Below are positions 16,993-29,474 of a stretch of 64,000 nt of DNA, in pieces; the first letter of the stretch is position 1; each line of letters starts with the position of its first letter. The position numbers were made by a program, and so were the translations under genes. This stretch comes from DATAES01 sp963721305 (GTDB taxonomy: Bacteria; Actinomycetota; Acidimicrobiia; Acidimicrobiales; JACDCH01). A model generated the notes under the pieces. That model did not search any database. It had not been told where the DNA came from and was given only the letters and a program-made list of their open reading frames with translations. The DNA is taken from positions 868,001-932,000 of the forward strand of contig CAVRIR010000003.1 of the NCBI GenBank assembly GCA_963721305.1. The letters run 5' to 3'.

Positions 16993-18176
16993 GGTTGGCT
17001 CCTGGTTTGCATCACGGCGTCGAGGACGGCACGGGCGACTTCCCGCTTGTCGCTCAACGCCACGGTGATGGTGGTCGTGTGGGACACGATGATGACGGCG
17101 TTGGTGTCGTGCTCGAAGCCCGCGCCGGGCGCCGAGACATCGTTCGCGACGACGAGGTCGGCGCCCTTGCGCGCCAGCTTTCCCCGTGCGTTCGCCTCCA
17201 CGTCGTCGGTCTCCGCCGCGAAGCCGACGATGGTCTGTCCGGGCCGCTTGCGTGCGCCCAGCGCCGCGAGGATGTCGGTCGTCGGTTCGAGAACGATCTG
17301 CGGCACGCCTACGTCCTTCTTGATCTTGTGATCTGCGGACTCGGCAGGACGGAAGTCGGCCACGGCCGCAGCCATGACGACGACGTCGCAACTGTCGCTG
17401 CGCGAGAGCACGGCATGCTCCATCTCGGCTGCGGTCTGGACGGGCACGACATCGGTTCCCGCGACGGCGGGGCGATCGGTCGTCGTGACCAACGTGACCT
17501 TGGCGCCACGGCGCATCGCCTCGTCGGCGATCGCATGGCCCTGCTTGCCCGACGACCGGTTCGAGATGTAGCGGACCGGATCGATCGGCTCTCGGGTGCC
17601 GCCGGCCGTGACGAGGACGCGGAGACCGGCGAGATCCGGTTCGGTGAGCACACGCTCGACCGCAGCCACGATCGTCTCCGGTTCGGCTAGGCGGCCCGCA
17701 CCCACGTCACCGCCCGCCAGTCGCCCTTCCTCGGGCGGCACGACATGGACGCCGCGGCCGCGAAGCGTGCGCAGGTTGTCCTGCACCGCAGGGTGCTCCC
17801 ACATCTCGGTGTGCATCGCCGGGCACAGCACCACCGGCGCGCGGGTCGCGAGCAGCACGTTGGTCAGGAGGTCATCGCTGATGCCGGCGGTGTACGTGCC
17901 GATGAGGCGCGCGGTCGCGGGGGCGACCAGCACGAGGTCGGCGTTCTGGCCCAGCCGCGTGTGCGGGATCGCGTGCTCGTCCTCCCACAGCGACGAGTGC
18001 GCCCTCTCGGAGCCGAGCGCGTCGAACGTCGTGCGACCCACGAAGTGCAAGGCGCCTTCGCTCAGCACGGGAATCACGTGCGCGCCGGCGTCGACCAACC
18101 GGCGGCACACCTCGACCGCTTTGTACGCGGCGATGCCCCCGGTGACCCCCAAGACGATCCGTCGCCCGGCGAGCAT
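16989..18176 (-). CDS. coaBC: Bifunctional phosphopantothenoylcysteine decarboxylase / synthetase
   Basis: Two consecutive steps of coenzyme A synthesis. Residues 1-180 form the flavin-dependent decarboxylase (CoaC): GVTGGIAAYKAVEVCRRL, LVLVAPATARLIGTYTAGI and LCPAMHTEMWEHPAVQDN with the active-site region PAMHTEMW. Residues 185-395 form the synthetase (CoaB): VLVTAGGTREPIDPVRYISN, NRSSGKQGHAIADEA and AAAVADFRPAE, ending in a KxxKK-like IKKDVG loop. It lies 20 bases downstream of rpoZ and is coupled to metK. Confidence 0.96.
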   Translation of the reverse strand: MLAGRRIVLGVTGGIAAYKAVEVCRRLVDAGAHVIPVLSEGALHFVGRTTFDALGSERAHSSLWEDEHAIPHTRLGQNADLVLVAPATARLIGTYTAGISDDLLTNVLLATRAPVVLCPAMHTEMWEHPAVQDNLRTLRGRGVHVVPPEEGRLAGGDVGAGRLAEPETIVAAVERVLTEPDLAGLRVLVTAGGTREPIDPVRYISNRSSGKQGHAIADEAMRRGAKVTLVTTTDRPAVAGTDVVPVQTAAEMEHAVLSRSDSCDVVVMAAAVADFRPAESADHKIKKDVGVPQIVLEPTTDILAALGARKRPGQTIVGFAAETDDVEANARGKLARKGADLVVANDVSAPGAGFEHDTNAVIIVSHTTTITVALSDKREVARAVLDAVMQTRSQP

Positions 18177-18196
18177 GCCTGCTGCTGCTTGAGTGC

Positions 18197-18499
18197 CTAG
18201 GCGTCTGCCGGCTCGTCGCCGTCAGCGGACACCTCGTCGTCTCCCTCCGGCGGCCCGTCGATCGGGATGATCTTGCCGGCCGCGACCTCTTCGAAGGCGA
18301 TCGACAGCGGCTTGCGGGCGACCGAGGTCACCTGCGGCGGGATGATGGCGCCCAGGCCTTCACCCAGTTGGCCGAAGTAGGAGTTGATCTGACGTGCCCG
18401 CTTGGCCCCGAGGGTGACCAGCCGGAACTTGGAGTCGGCCGCATCGAGAAGGGTCTCGATGGGCGGGTTCATCATCGTGTCGTGACGTCCGGCGGCCAT
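18197..18499 (-). CDS. rpoZ: RNA polymerase omega subunit
   Basis: A 100-residue omega subunit that helps assemble and stabilise RNA polymerase. PPIETLLDAADSKFRLVTLG, KRARQINSYFGQLGEG and PPQVTSVARKPLSIAFEEV are typical of actinobacterial omega, followed by a short acidic tail. Two starts are possible: the ATG at 18499, which lies eight bases after a good -10 box and could be leaderless, or the internal MMNPP start that matches the usual family N-terminus. It sits between the kinase and coaBC as in other Actinobacteria. Confidence 0.95.
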   Translation of the reverse strand: MAAGRHDTMMNPPIETLLDAADSKFRLVTLGAKRARQINSYFGQLGEGLGAIIPPQVTSVARKPLSIAFEEVAAGKIIPIDGPPEGDDEVSADGDEPADA

Positions 18500-18506
18500 G
18501 CGCGTG

Positions 18507-18512
18507 TGTATA
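18507..18512 (-). promoter_or_regulatory. Candidate -10 box for a leaderless rpoZ transcript
   Basis: TATACA on the minus strand ends eight bases before the rpoZ ATG at 18499, the spacing expected when transcription starts at the start codon itself. No convincing -35 box is seen. The gap to the upstream kinase gene is only 45 bases. Confidence 0.35.
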
Positions 18513-18544
18513 CCTCAGGTCTGGCGGAAGAACGGCTCATCAGC

Positions 18545-19069
18545 TTACTTGGTGGCGGCCCGCACGATCGAGTCGGTCAGCTCCTCCGGCGTGACGCCGG
18601 TCGAATCGACCACCAGGTCGTACACCGATCGGTCGTGGAGGTCGATTCCGTACAGGGTGCGGTAGCGCAGCCGCTCGGACGTCTCCCTGACCTGGTTCGC
18701 CTCCAGCGCCTCCGCGACGGCGATCGATTCCCGGTCCGCCACCCGGCGGGCCCGCACGTCCTCGTCGCCGTCTATCCACACCTTCGTGGCCTCGACGCGT
18801 TCGTTGACCGCGATCCAGGCCGCCAGTCGGGACTCGAGCACCACGTCGCTGGCGCGCGCGATCGCGGCGAGCCGAGTGTCGAGCTCGATGTCGATCTCGG
18901 GATCGCGTTCGGCGACCGCGGAGAACGAGCGGACATCGAGATCGTGGTCGGCGGCCATCGCACGGAACACCGTGCCGCCGTCGACGTGGGCGATGCGCAG
19001 GCGCGCCGCGGCCAGTCGCGCGACCGTGCTCGTCCCCGAGCCGGGAAGACCGGAGACCGTGACGAGCAC
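18545..19069 (-). CDS. P-loop nucleoside monophosphate kinase, cytidylate-kinase-like
   Basis: A 174-residue P-loop kinase resembling the archaeal-type cytidylate kinase group. The Walker A segment is GLPGSGTSTVARLAA, followed by HVDGGTVFRAMAADHDLD, DTRLAAIARASDVVLESRL (base-binding region) and RARRVADRESI with clustered arginines of the lid. In most Actinobacteria the slot between mihF and rpoZ holds guanylate kinase (gmk). This protein lacks the GMP-kinase signature, so it occupies that slot without being its orthologue. The substrate is therefore uncertain; CMP/dCMP is the closest family precedent. Confidence 0.75.
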   Translation of the reverse strand: MLVTVSGLPGSGTSTVARLAAARLRIAHVDGGTVFRAMAADHDLDVRSFSAVAERDPEIDIELDTRLAAIARASDVVLESRLAAWIAVNERVEATKVWIDGDEDVRARRVADRESIAVAEALEANQVRETSERLRYRTLYGIDLHDRSVYDLVVDSTGVTPEELTDSIVRAATK

Positions 19070-19101
19070 GCGTGAGGCTCAGCGCGGCTCGAGCGCGCGC
19101 G

Positions 19102-19419
19102 TCAACCGGGGAACGTGTCGAGCAGCTTGCTCCGCTGCTGCTCGCCGAGCCCGCGCACGCGGCGCGTCTCGCTGATGCCTACTTCCTCCATCGTGCGGCG
19201 GGCCTTGACCTTGCCGACGCCAGGAAGCGACTCGAGCACAGCGAGAACCTTCATCTTCGCAACGACCTCTTGTGAATCCGCTAGCCGGAGAAGCTCCTTG
19301 AGATTGATGGAGCCCATCTTGAGCTTCTCCTTCAGCTCGGCGCGTTCCCGGCGGGCGGCGGCCGCCTTGTCGAGCGCGGCCTGTCGCTGCTCTGGTGACA
19401 GAGTGGGGGGAAGAGGCAT
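19102..19419 (-). CDS. mihF: Actinobacterial integration host factor (mIHF)
   Basis: A 105-residue nucleoid protein, unrelated in fold to E. coli IHF. The N-terminus is a charged helix (EQRQAALDKAAAARRERAEL), and the C-terminal half has the DNA-binding core MKVLAVLESLPGVGKVKAR with a helix-hairpin-helix-like LPGVGKVKA, then TMEEVGISETRRVRGLG. It bends and compacts DNA and is restricted to Actinobacteria, so it is strong evidence for the phylum. It lies 31 bases after pyrF. Confidence 0.95.
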   Translation of the reverse strand: MPLPPTLSPEQRQAALDKAAAARRERAELKEKLKMGSINLKELLRLADSQEVVAKMKVLAVLESLPGVGKVKARRTMEEVGISETRRVRGLGEQQRSKLLDTFPG

Positions 19420-19450
19420 GCGGCGACGCTAGCGCGCTCTCGGCGAGGCG

Positions 19451-20146
19451 TCAGTCGGTGAGTTCCGCCGCGATCGCGGAAGCCGCCGCCACCGGGTCTT
19501 CCGCCTGCGTGACGGCGCGGCCGAGGATGATGAGATCCGCTCCGGCTTCGAGCGCCTCACGCGGTGCCGCGGCGCGCGCTTGTTCGTGTTGCGGCGCTCC
19601 TGCGGGACGAATGCCAGGGACGGCCGCGTACAAGCGCGGCCCGTACTGCTTCGCTTCGCGCACGTCACTGGCCGCGCAGACGATGCCGTCGCAATCGCTT
19701 TCGAGTGCAGCTTGCACGCGCTTGCCCAAGATGTGCGGCGGCGCGTCGTGGTCACTCGTGAGCACGGTGACGGCGAGCGCGAGTGGTTTCGGCATGCCCG
19801 CGTCGGCGGCGCCTTCCTTCAGTCCTTCCGCACCGGCGCGCAACATGCCCGCACCACCTTGCGCGTGCAGGTTCAAGTACTTCGCGCCGAGTGAACCGAT
19901 GACACGAGACGCCTTGTTCACCGTTGTCGGGATGTCGTACAGCTTCAGGTCGCAGAACACGTCGAAGCCGAGATCGTTGAGCGCCGTGACCGCGTCCGGT
20001 CCGACCGAGCTGTAGAGCTCGAGACCGACCTTGGCCGTGCCGAACCAGGGAGCGAGCTGGCGCGCCACCCGGAGCGCCACCACGAGGTCGTCGACATCGA
20101 GGGAGATGGCGAGCTTCGATCGCACGTAGGCAGGTACGTCAGGCAT
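19451..20146 (-). CDS. pyrF: Orotidine 5'-phosphate decarboxylase
   Basis: Last step of UMP synthesis. SKLAISLDVDDLVVALRVA begins the barrel, FCDLKLYDIPTTVNKA carries the catalytic Asp-Lys-Asp array, and later PGIRPAG and DLIILGRAVTQAEDP bind phosphate. It is 231 residues from the ATG at 20146, which has an excellent GGAGGAG site 4-5 bases upstream. The gene overlaps the corrected end of pyrD by eight bases. The PCR-type group 1 form is indicated by DxKxxDIP with Thr-Val following. Confidence 0.95.
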   Translation of the reverse strand: MPDVPAYVRSKLAISLDVDDLVVALRVARQLAPWFGTAKVGLELYSSVGPDAVTALNDLGFDVFCDLKLYDIPTTVNKASRVIGSLGAKYLNLHAQGGAGMLRAGAEGLKEGAADAGMPKPLALAVTVLTSDHDAPPHILGKRVQAALESDCDGIVCAASDVREAKQYGPRLYAAVPGIRPAGAPQHEQARAAAPREALEAGADLIILGRAVTQAEDPVAAASAIAAELTD

Positions 20147-21107
20147 GGACTCCTCCGATGAGTTCGGTGAGCGCGCGCACGCCGTTCCGCCGCGCACCAC
20201 GATTCAACTCCCTCCAGGACCCGCAGCGGGGCGCGGGGTTCGGCGAACGTCGCGGTGCCGACCTGCACCGCTGACGCTCCGGCGAGCAGCAGCTCGATCG
20301 CGTCCTCGCCGTTCATCACGCCGCCCACACCAACGACCGACAGCTCGGGCAGCGCGGCGTGGATGTCGTGCACGGCACGAACGGCGACGGGGTGGATGGC
20401 CGGACCGCTCAGTCCTCCCCCGCCGGCAGCCGAACCCAATCGGTACCCGCGCGTGGACGGATCGATCGCCATCCCGAGCAGCGTGTTCGTCACCGTGACC
20501 GCGTTCGCGCCTGCTTCGTGCGCGCGACGCGCGATCGACACGACGTCCGTCGTATGCGCGGTGAGCTTCGCCCACACGGGACGGTCGGCAACGGCAACGA
20601 TCGCAGCGATGGCGTGTGCCGTGTCGTCGGCGTGCTGCGCGAAGAGATGCGCCCCGCCGTCGAGGTTCGGACAACTCAGGTTGACCTCGATGGCGATGAT
20701 GTCGTCGGGCGCGCCCTTCAGTTGCGCGGCCACCTTCTCGAACTCCTCGATGGTGCGACCCCAGATGCTGACGACGACGCGTGCGTTCGCGCGTTGCAGC
20801 GCGCCGAGGTCGATCGCGAGCCACGACTCGACACCCGGACCTTGCAACCCGACGCTGTTCAACATCCCGTCGCGGGCTTCGTGCAATCGCGGCGCCGCGT
20901 TGCCGGCCCAGGGTTCGGCCGCAAGCGACTTCACCACGACCGCACCGAGTCGCGCCAGCGGGAAGTACGCGTCCAGCTCCGCGGCATGCCCGCTCGTCCC
21001 CGACGCCGTCATCACCGGATTCGGCAACTCGACGTCGCCCACCTTCGTTCTGGCGTCGAATTCCCCGGATGTCCGAGGCGATTGACGCCAGAACGAACGG
21101 GACTCGC

Positions 21108-21111
<4 letters not shown>
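20139..21111 (-). CDS. pyrD: Dihydroorotate dehydrogenase, class 1 (one-base frameshift)
   Basis: Oxidises dihydroorotate to orotate. PNPVMTASGTSGHAAEL, VVKSLAAEPWAGN, LQGPGVESWL, EVNLSCPNLDGGAHLF and VTNTLLGMAIDPSTRGYRLG, then VGVGGVMNGEDAIELLLAGA are class 1B-like FMN-binding motifs. Near the end the frame breaks at the CCC run 20210-20212; dropping one C gives RVLEELNRGARRNGVRALTE and a normal C-terminus overlapping pyrF (323 residues). A class 1B enzyme would normally need PyrK, which is not seen here. The first 20 residues (SFWRQSPRTSGEFDARTK) are encoded by a dispersed palindromic repeat. Confidence 0.88.
21044..21097. repeat. Palindromic dispersed repeat, copy 1 (inside pyrD)
   Basis: Inverted arms of 14 bp, TTCGTTCTGGCGTC (21044-21057) and its complement (21084-21097), flank a 26-base centre. 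The same arms occur at 38021-38070 and 63058-63107. In this copy the repeat is translated and forms residues 5-23 of PyrD. Confidence 0.85.
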
Positions 21112-24411
<3,300 letters not shown>

Positions 24412-24422
<11 letters not shown>

Positions 24423-25515
24423 GTCGCTCCATCAGCTTGTCGAAGTCAGCGAAGAGATAACTCGCGTCGTGCGGGCCCGGTCCGGCCTCCGGATGGTGTT
24501 GCACGCTGAACGCCGGCGCGTCGAGCACGCGCAGCCCCTCACACACGCCGTCGTTCAGGTTGACGTGTGTCATCTCGGCGATGCCCGCGAGCGAGTCGGC
24601 CATCACCGCGAAGTTGTGGTTCTGGCTGGTGATCTCGACCCGGTTGTCGACGAGCCGGCGCACGGGGTGGTTGCCGCCGTGATGACCGAACGGCAGCTTC
24701 TCCGTCTGCGCTCCGATGGCAAGGGACAGCAGTTGGTGCCCGAGACAGATGCCGAACACCGGCACCTGACCGAGCAGTCCCTTGATCGCCTCCGTGGCGT
24801 AGGGAACCTGCTCGGGATCGCCGGGCCCGTTCGACAGGAACACACCGTCGGGCCGGCGAGCGAGCACGTCCGAGGCGGGCGTCGACGCGGGGACGACCTC
24901 GACCGTGGCGGTGCGGCCGAGATGACGCAGGATCATGTGCTTGATGCCGAAGTCGTAGGCGACCACTCGACGGGGGCCGTTGCCGAACGTGTACGGCTCG
25001 CCCGTCGTCACGGTGGCGACGAGGTCGACGCCGCTGGTACCCGGCTCCGCGGCCGCGGCGGCCTTCAGTGTCACCTCGTCGGCGATGCCGAACGCGCCCG
25101 GCATCGCGCCGGCGTCGCGGATGTGACGGGTCAGTCGGCGCGTGTCGACACCGGCGATGCCCGGCACGCCGTTGGCGCGGAGGAACGCGTCGAGATCCTC
25201 CTCGCTGCGCCAGTTGCTTCGCCGTCGCGCGAGATCGCGGATGACCACGCCGCGGCAGAACGGGCGGCGGCTCTCACGATCGTCTGGCGTGGTGCCGTAG
25301 TTGCCGATGTGTGGATAGGTGAACGTGATGATCTGCCCGGCGTAGGACGGATCAGTGATGACTTCCTGGTAGCCGGTGAGCACGGTGTTGAAGACAACCT
25401 CGCCGGCGGCAACACCATCGGGCGGCTCGGCTCCGATGGCCTCGCCTTCGAACGTCGTGCCATCCGCCAGCACCAACGCTGCCTCGCGCACCTCTCGCGT
25501 GTTGGCTCGGGTCAT
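24412..25515 (-). CDS. carA: Carbamoyl-phosphate synthase small chain
   Basis: Glutaminase subunit that feeds ammonia to CarB. The N-terminal domain has GEVVFNTVLTGYQEVITDPS and TFTYPHIGNYG. The class I glutamine amidotransferase domain has GVFLSNGPGDP, the nucleophilic Cys in VFGICLGHQLL and the His-Glu pair in FSVQHHPEAGPGPHD. It is 367 residues. The ATG at 25515 overlaps the pyrC stop (ATGA). Confidence 0.97.
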
Positions 25516-26789
25516 CGCTGCGTCTCGCCGTCGAGGACGACCAGCTCGCCCCACAGGAACGTGTGGCGCACGCGCCCGGTCACTGTGCGCCCCGCGAACG
25601 GGGTGTTGCGGCTGCGACTCGCCAGGCGGGACGGATCCACCGTCCACGTCGCCGTCGGATCGATCACGCAAAGGTTCGCGGGACTGCCCTCGACGACCGG
25701 GCCTCCGTGTTCTGACGTCATGCGCCCGATCGCTGCCGGCCGCCACGAGAGCAGCGACAGGATCACCGCGAGGTCGAGTTCGAGCTCGGTGATCGCGAGT
25801 GCAAGTGCGGTCTCGAGACCGAGCATCCCGGGTGGCGCCTCGTCGAACGGTTGCTCCTTCGCTTCCTGCGCGTGGGGCGCATGGTCGGTGGCGATGGCGT
25901 CGACGGCGCCGTCCGAGAGGCCGGCCTTCACCGCGGCCACGTCTGCCGGCGTCCGCAGGGGTGGGTTGACCTTGAAGACCGGGTCGTAACCGGCGCAGCA
26001 CTCGTCGGTCAGCGTGAAGTGATGCGGCGTGGCCTCGGCCGTCACCGCGAGACCGCCGCTTTTCGCGGCACGCACCAACGCGATCGCACCGGCAGTCGAC
26101 AGGTGTTGGAAGTGGACCGAGGCTCCGGTGAGCCGAGCGAGCGCGATGTCGCGCATGACCATGAGCTCTTCGGCCTCGGCGGGCATGCCCGGGATGCCCA
26201 ACCGGCTCGACCACTCCCCTTCGTTCATGTGCCCGCCCGCGGCGAGCGATTCGTCCTCGCAGTGCTGCGCGAGCGTGACGTCGAGGCCTGACGCGTACTC
26301 CAAGGCGCGGCGCATCAGGCGGTTGTCCTGCACGCCGCTGCCGTCGTCGGTGAAGAGGCGAACGCCGAGCGCCGCCATCTCGGCCATCGGCGCGAGCTGT
26401 TCGCCGTTGCGTCCGACCGTGATCGCCCCTGCGACGTGCACGTCGCACAAGGCGGCCTTGCCGAGGTCGAGCACCTCCCGCACGACCGACGCACTGTCGA
26501 TCGCCGGTTCGGTGTTCGGCATCGCCACGACGGCCGTGAACCCGCCGAGTGCAGCGGCGCGGGAGCCGGTCTCGACGGTCTCGGCCTCTTCGCGGCCCGG
26601 CTCGCGCAAGTGGGTGTGGAGGTCGACGAGACCGGGCGCGACGACGCAACCTCCCGCGTCGATCACCCGGTCGCCCGCCAGATCCGGACCGACGGCGGCG
26701 ATGCGTCCGTCCTCGCCGATCACGACGTCGGCGCGGCGCTCGCCGGTCGCGTCGATGATGCGACCGCCCTTGATCACGACGCTCGTCAT
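25512..26789 (-). CDS. pyrC: Dihydroorotase
   Basis: Cyclises carbamoyl-aspartate to dihydroorotate. It is a type I (long, 425-residue) metal-dependent amidohydrolase: the metal ligands appear in GLVDLHTHLREPG, later His in VHFQHLSTAGA and AEATPHHFTLTDE, and the catalytic Asp in DAIATDHAPHAQEAK. FTDDGSGVQD is also typical. It overlaps carA by four bases and follows pyrB by 34. The start at 26789 reads MTSVVIKGGRIIDATGE. Confidence 0.97.
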   Translation of the reverse strand: MTSVVIKGGRIIDATGERRADVVIGEDGRIAAVGPDLAGDRVIDAGGCVVAPGLVDLHTHLREPGREEAETVETGSRAAALGGFTAVVAMPNTEPAIDSASVVREVLDLGKAALCDVHVAGAITVGRNGEQLAPMAEMAALGVRLFTDDGSGVQDNRLMRRALEYASGLDVTLAQHCEDESLAAGGHMNEGEWSSRLGIPGMPAEAEELMVMRDIALARLTGASVHFQHLSTAGAIALVRAAKSGGLAVTAEATPHHFTLTDECCAGYDPVFKVNPPLRTPADVAAVKAGLSDGAVDAIATDHAPHAQEAKEQPFDEAPPGMLGLETALALAITELELDLAVILSLLSWRPAAIGRMTSEHGGPVVEGSPANLCVIDPTATWTVDPSRLASRSRNTPFAGRTVTGRVRHTFLWGELVVLDGETQR

Positions 26790-26823
26790 TGCCGAGCCCG
26801 TTCGTTGCCGGGGAACGCTGACA

Positions 26824-27740
<917 letters not shown>

Positions 27741-27744
<4 letters not shown>

Positions 27745-28241
27745 TTCACCATCTCTCCCAGGTCGACACCCTCGTCGTTGACGTCGACGACTTCGTCGCG
27801 CCGAGTCGGCAGGTTCTTGCCGACGTAGTCCGGGCGGATCGGGAGCTCGCGGTGTCCGCGGTCGACCATGACGGCGAGTTGCACGGCGCGAGGACGACCG
27901 AACGACGTGAGCGCATCGAGCGCGGCACGGATCGTGCGGCCGGTGAACAGGACGTCGTCGACGAGCACGACGATGGATCCGGTCAGATCGGCAGGGATGC
28001 TCGTCACCGCTTCGGGGAGCACTGGCCGCAGCCCGATGTCGTCGCGATGGAACGCCACGTCGAGCGACCCGACCTCGACCGTGACGTGCTCGATCTGCTC
28101 GAGCGCGTCGGCGAGGCGGCGGGCGAGCGAGATGCCGCCGGTTTGCAGACCGATCAGGACGACGCTGTCGAGGCCGTGATTGCGCTCGATGATCTCGTGC
28201 GCCATGCGCCAGACGGCCCGGTTGACGTCGTCAGCCTCCAT
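27741..28241 (-). CDS. pyrR: Pyrimidine operon attenuation protein / uracil phosphoribosyltransferase-like
   Basis: An RNA-binding regulator with a type I phosphoribosyltransferase fold. It shows VLIGLQTGGISLARRLA, the PRPP loop VVLVDDVLFTGRTIRAALDAL and LAVMVDRGHRELPIRPDYVGK. When UMP is bound it is expected to bind the leader RNA and favour termination. The ATG at 28241 (166 residues) is chosen because the frame further upstream runs through the attenuator hairpin, which must stay untranslated to act. It is the first gene of the pyr operon. Confidence 0.95.
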
Positions 28242-28257
28242 CACCCGGCTGCGGGCG

Positions 28258-28284
28258 ACAAAAACGCCCCCATAAGGGGGCGTC
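28258..28284 (-). terminator. Attenuator terminator in the pyrR leader
   Basis: On the minus strand ACGCCCCC, a TTAT loop and GGGGGCGT form a perfect 8-bp GC-rich stem followed at once by TTTTTGT, a textbook intrinsic terminator. It ends 17 bases before the pyrR ATG. Together with the PyrR binding site 43-70 bases upstream it makes a transcription attenuator controlling pyrR through pyrF. Confidence 0.92.
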
Positions 28285-28326
28285 GATCGGCGTTCGCGTT
28301 CGGCCACGCTGCGACTCCTGCCGTCC

Positions 28327-28342
28327 GGGCCTCACAGGACCC
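28327..28342 (-). promoter_or_regulatory. PyrR-binding RNA element
   Basis: The minus-strand sequence GGGTCCTGTGAGGCCC contains the PyrR recognition core TCCnGnGAGG with complementary flanks (GGG/CCC) that can form the anti-antiterminator hairpin. It lies just after the GNAT stop codon and upstream of the terminator at 28258-28284. Known PyrR targets are read as RNA, so the element acts in the transcript. Confidence 0.88.
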
Positions 28343-28380
28343 GCTTCACGGTCAGGGAGGCAGGTTAGCAGCCTCGCGTG

Positions 28381-28866
28381 TCATCGCTTGATCCGCAGGC
28401 GGAGGTTGTTCGACTCCGCCACCCAGACCGAGGCCGGGTTCTCGGGGTCGACCTCGGCGAACAGATCGGTGAACGCGAGGTCGTCCCGCAACCACGACGC
28501 GAAGAGCCCGACCGCCCGAGTGGCGACGTGCCGGCGACGGTGCGCGGCGCCGACCCACCAGCCGAGCTCGGCACGCGACGGCCCACCGGCGAGCGGGACC
28601 ATGCCGACCTCGCCGAGGACGGTGGTGTCGTCGTCGTCAGCCGGCGACACCACGAGGTCCAGGGCGAGCGCTCGTTCCCGGCGGAGTCCTTCAGCCGAGA
28701 TCCAGCGCAGAGCGTCGTCCGGCCCGCGCCGCTGCGGGACGCGGGTCCAGCGCTGGATCTCGTCGTCCGCCCACGCGTCGACGAGCGCATCGACATCGTG
28801 CGCGCTCCACGGACGAAGGCGAACCGCGTCGTCTGCGAGCGGAGGATCCGGCAACGGCAGTGGCAC
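28381..28866 (-). CDS. GNAT-family N-acetyltransferase
   Basis: A 161-residue RimJ/RimL-like acetyltransferase. VRLRPWSAHDVDALVDAWAD begins the fold, RAELGWWVGAAHRRRHVATRAV is the acetyl-CoA binding strand-loop-helix, and LFAEVDPENPASVWVAE follows. The substrate is unknown; RimJ/L-like members often acetylate protein N-termini. The GTG at 28866 overlaps the stop of the HAD gene by one base. It ends directly at the pyrimidine attenuator. Confidence 0.8.
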   Translation of the reverse strand: MPLPLPDPPLADDAVRLRPWSAHDVDALVDAWADDEIQRWTRVPQRRGPDDALRWISAEGLRRERALALDLVVSPADDDDTTVLGEVGMVPLAGGPSRAELGWWVGAAHRRRHVATRAVGLFASWLRDDLAFTDLFAEVDPENPASVWVAESNNLRLRIKR

Positions 28867-29474
28867 TACAGCAAGCCTGCCCGCTCGAGCAGTGCACGCA
28901 ACGCCTCCCGATCGGTGAACGGCTCTGCCTGCATGCCGGCCTGACGCGCGCCTTCGACGTTGCGGACGGTGTCGTCCACGAACAGGCACCGCGCCGGCTT
29001 CGTGCCGAGCGCCTGCGCCACAGCCAGGAACGCCGCGGGATCCGGCTTGGCCAGGCCGAGCCGCGCGGAGTTGAAGACCACGTCGAACGCGCCACCGAGG
29101 CCGCAAGTCTCGAGGTCGGCCTCCAGGCGCGTGCTGGCGTTGCTGAACAGCGCGACCTTGGCCTTGCCACTGGCGCGCACCTCGCGGACCAGCGCGACGA
29201 CGTCGTCGTCGATCGTCCAGGCGAGCGCTGTGAATGCGGACGCGGCGGCGACGGGATCGGCTCCGTGCCGCGCGCCGATGCGCCGACCGATCTCGTCGGA
29301 CCACTCCTCCGCGGAGATCGCGCCGGTCATCGCGGACGCGAGCAACTCAGCCTCGAACGCAACGGCGCCGAATTGCTCGTGCGTGAGTCCGAGCGACTCG
29401 ACCGTGGAACGGAGGTGGTCGGGATCCCAGTGGCGCACGACGCCGTCCATGTCGAGGATGAGCGCGTCAACCAT
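28866..29474 (-). CDS. HAD-superfamily hydrolase
   Basis: A 202-residue HAD subfamily IA phosphatase-like protein. The nucleophile motif is LILDMDGVVRHWD, motif II is VALFSNASTRLE, the Lys of motif III is in GLAKPDPAAFLAVA, and motif IV is CLFVDDTVRNVEGARQAG. A helical cap lies between residues 20 and 90. The substrate cannot be inferred from sequence. It overlaps nusB by eight bases. Confidence 0.85.
   Translation of the reverse strand: MVDALILDMDGVVRHWDPDHLRSTVESLGLTHEQFGAVAFEAELLASAMTGAISAEEWSDEIGRRIGARHGADPVAAASAFTALAWTIDDDVVALVREVRASGKAKVALFSNASTRLEADLETCGLGGAFDVVFNSARLGLAKPDPAAFLAVAQALGTKPARCLFVDDTVRNVEGARQAGMQAEPFTDREALRALLERAGLL

Noticed and set aside
28241..28307. Longer pyrR start (MAERERRSTPPYGG...)
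   Set aside because: It would require translation through the attenuator hairpin; the internal ATG fits the family N-terminus and leaves the regulatory RNA intact.
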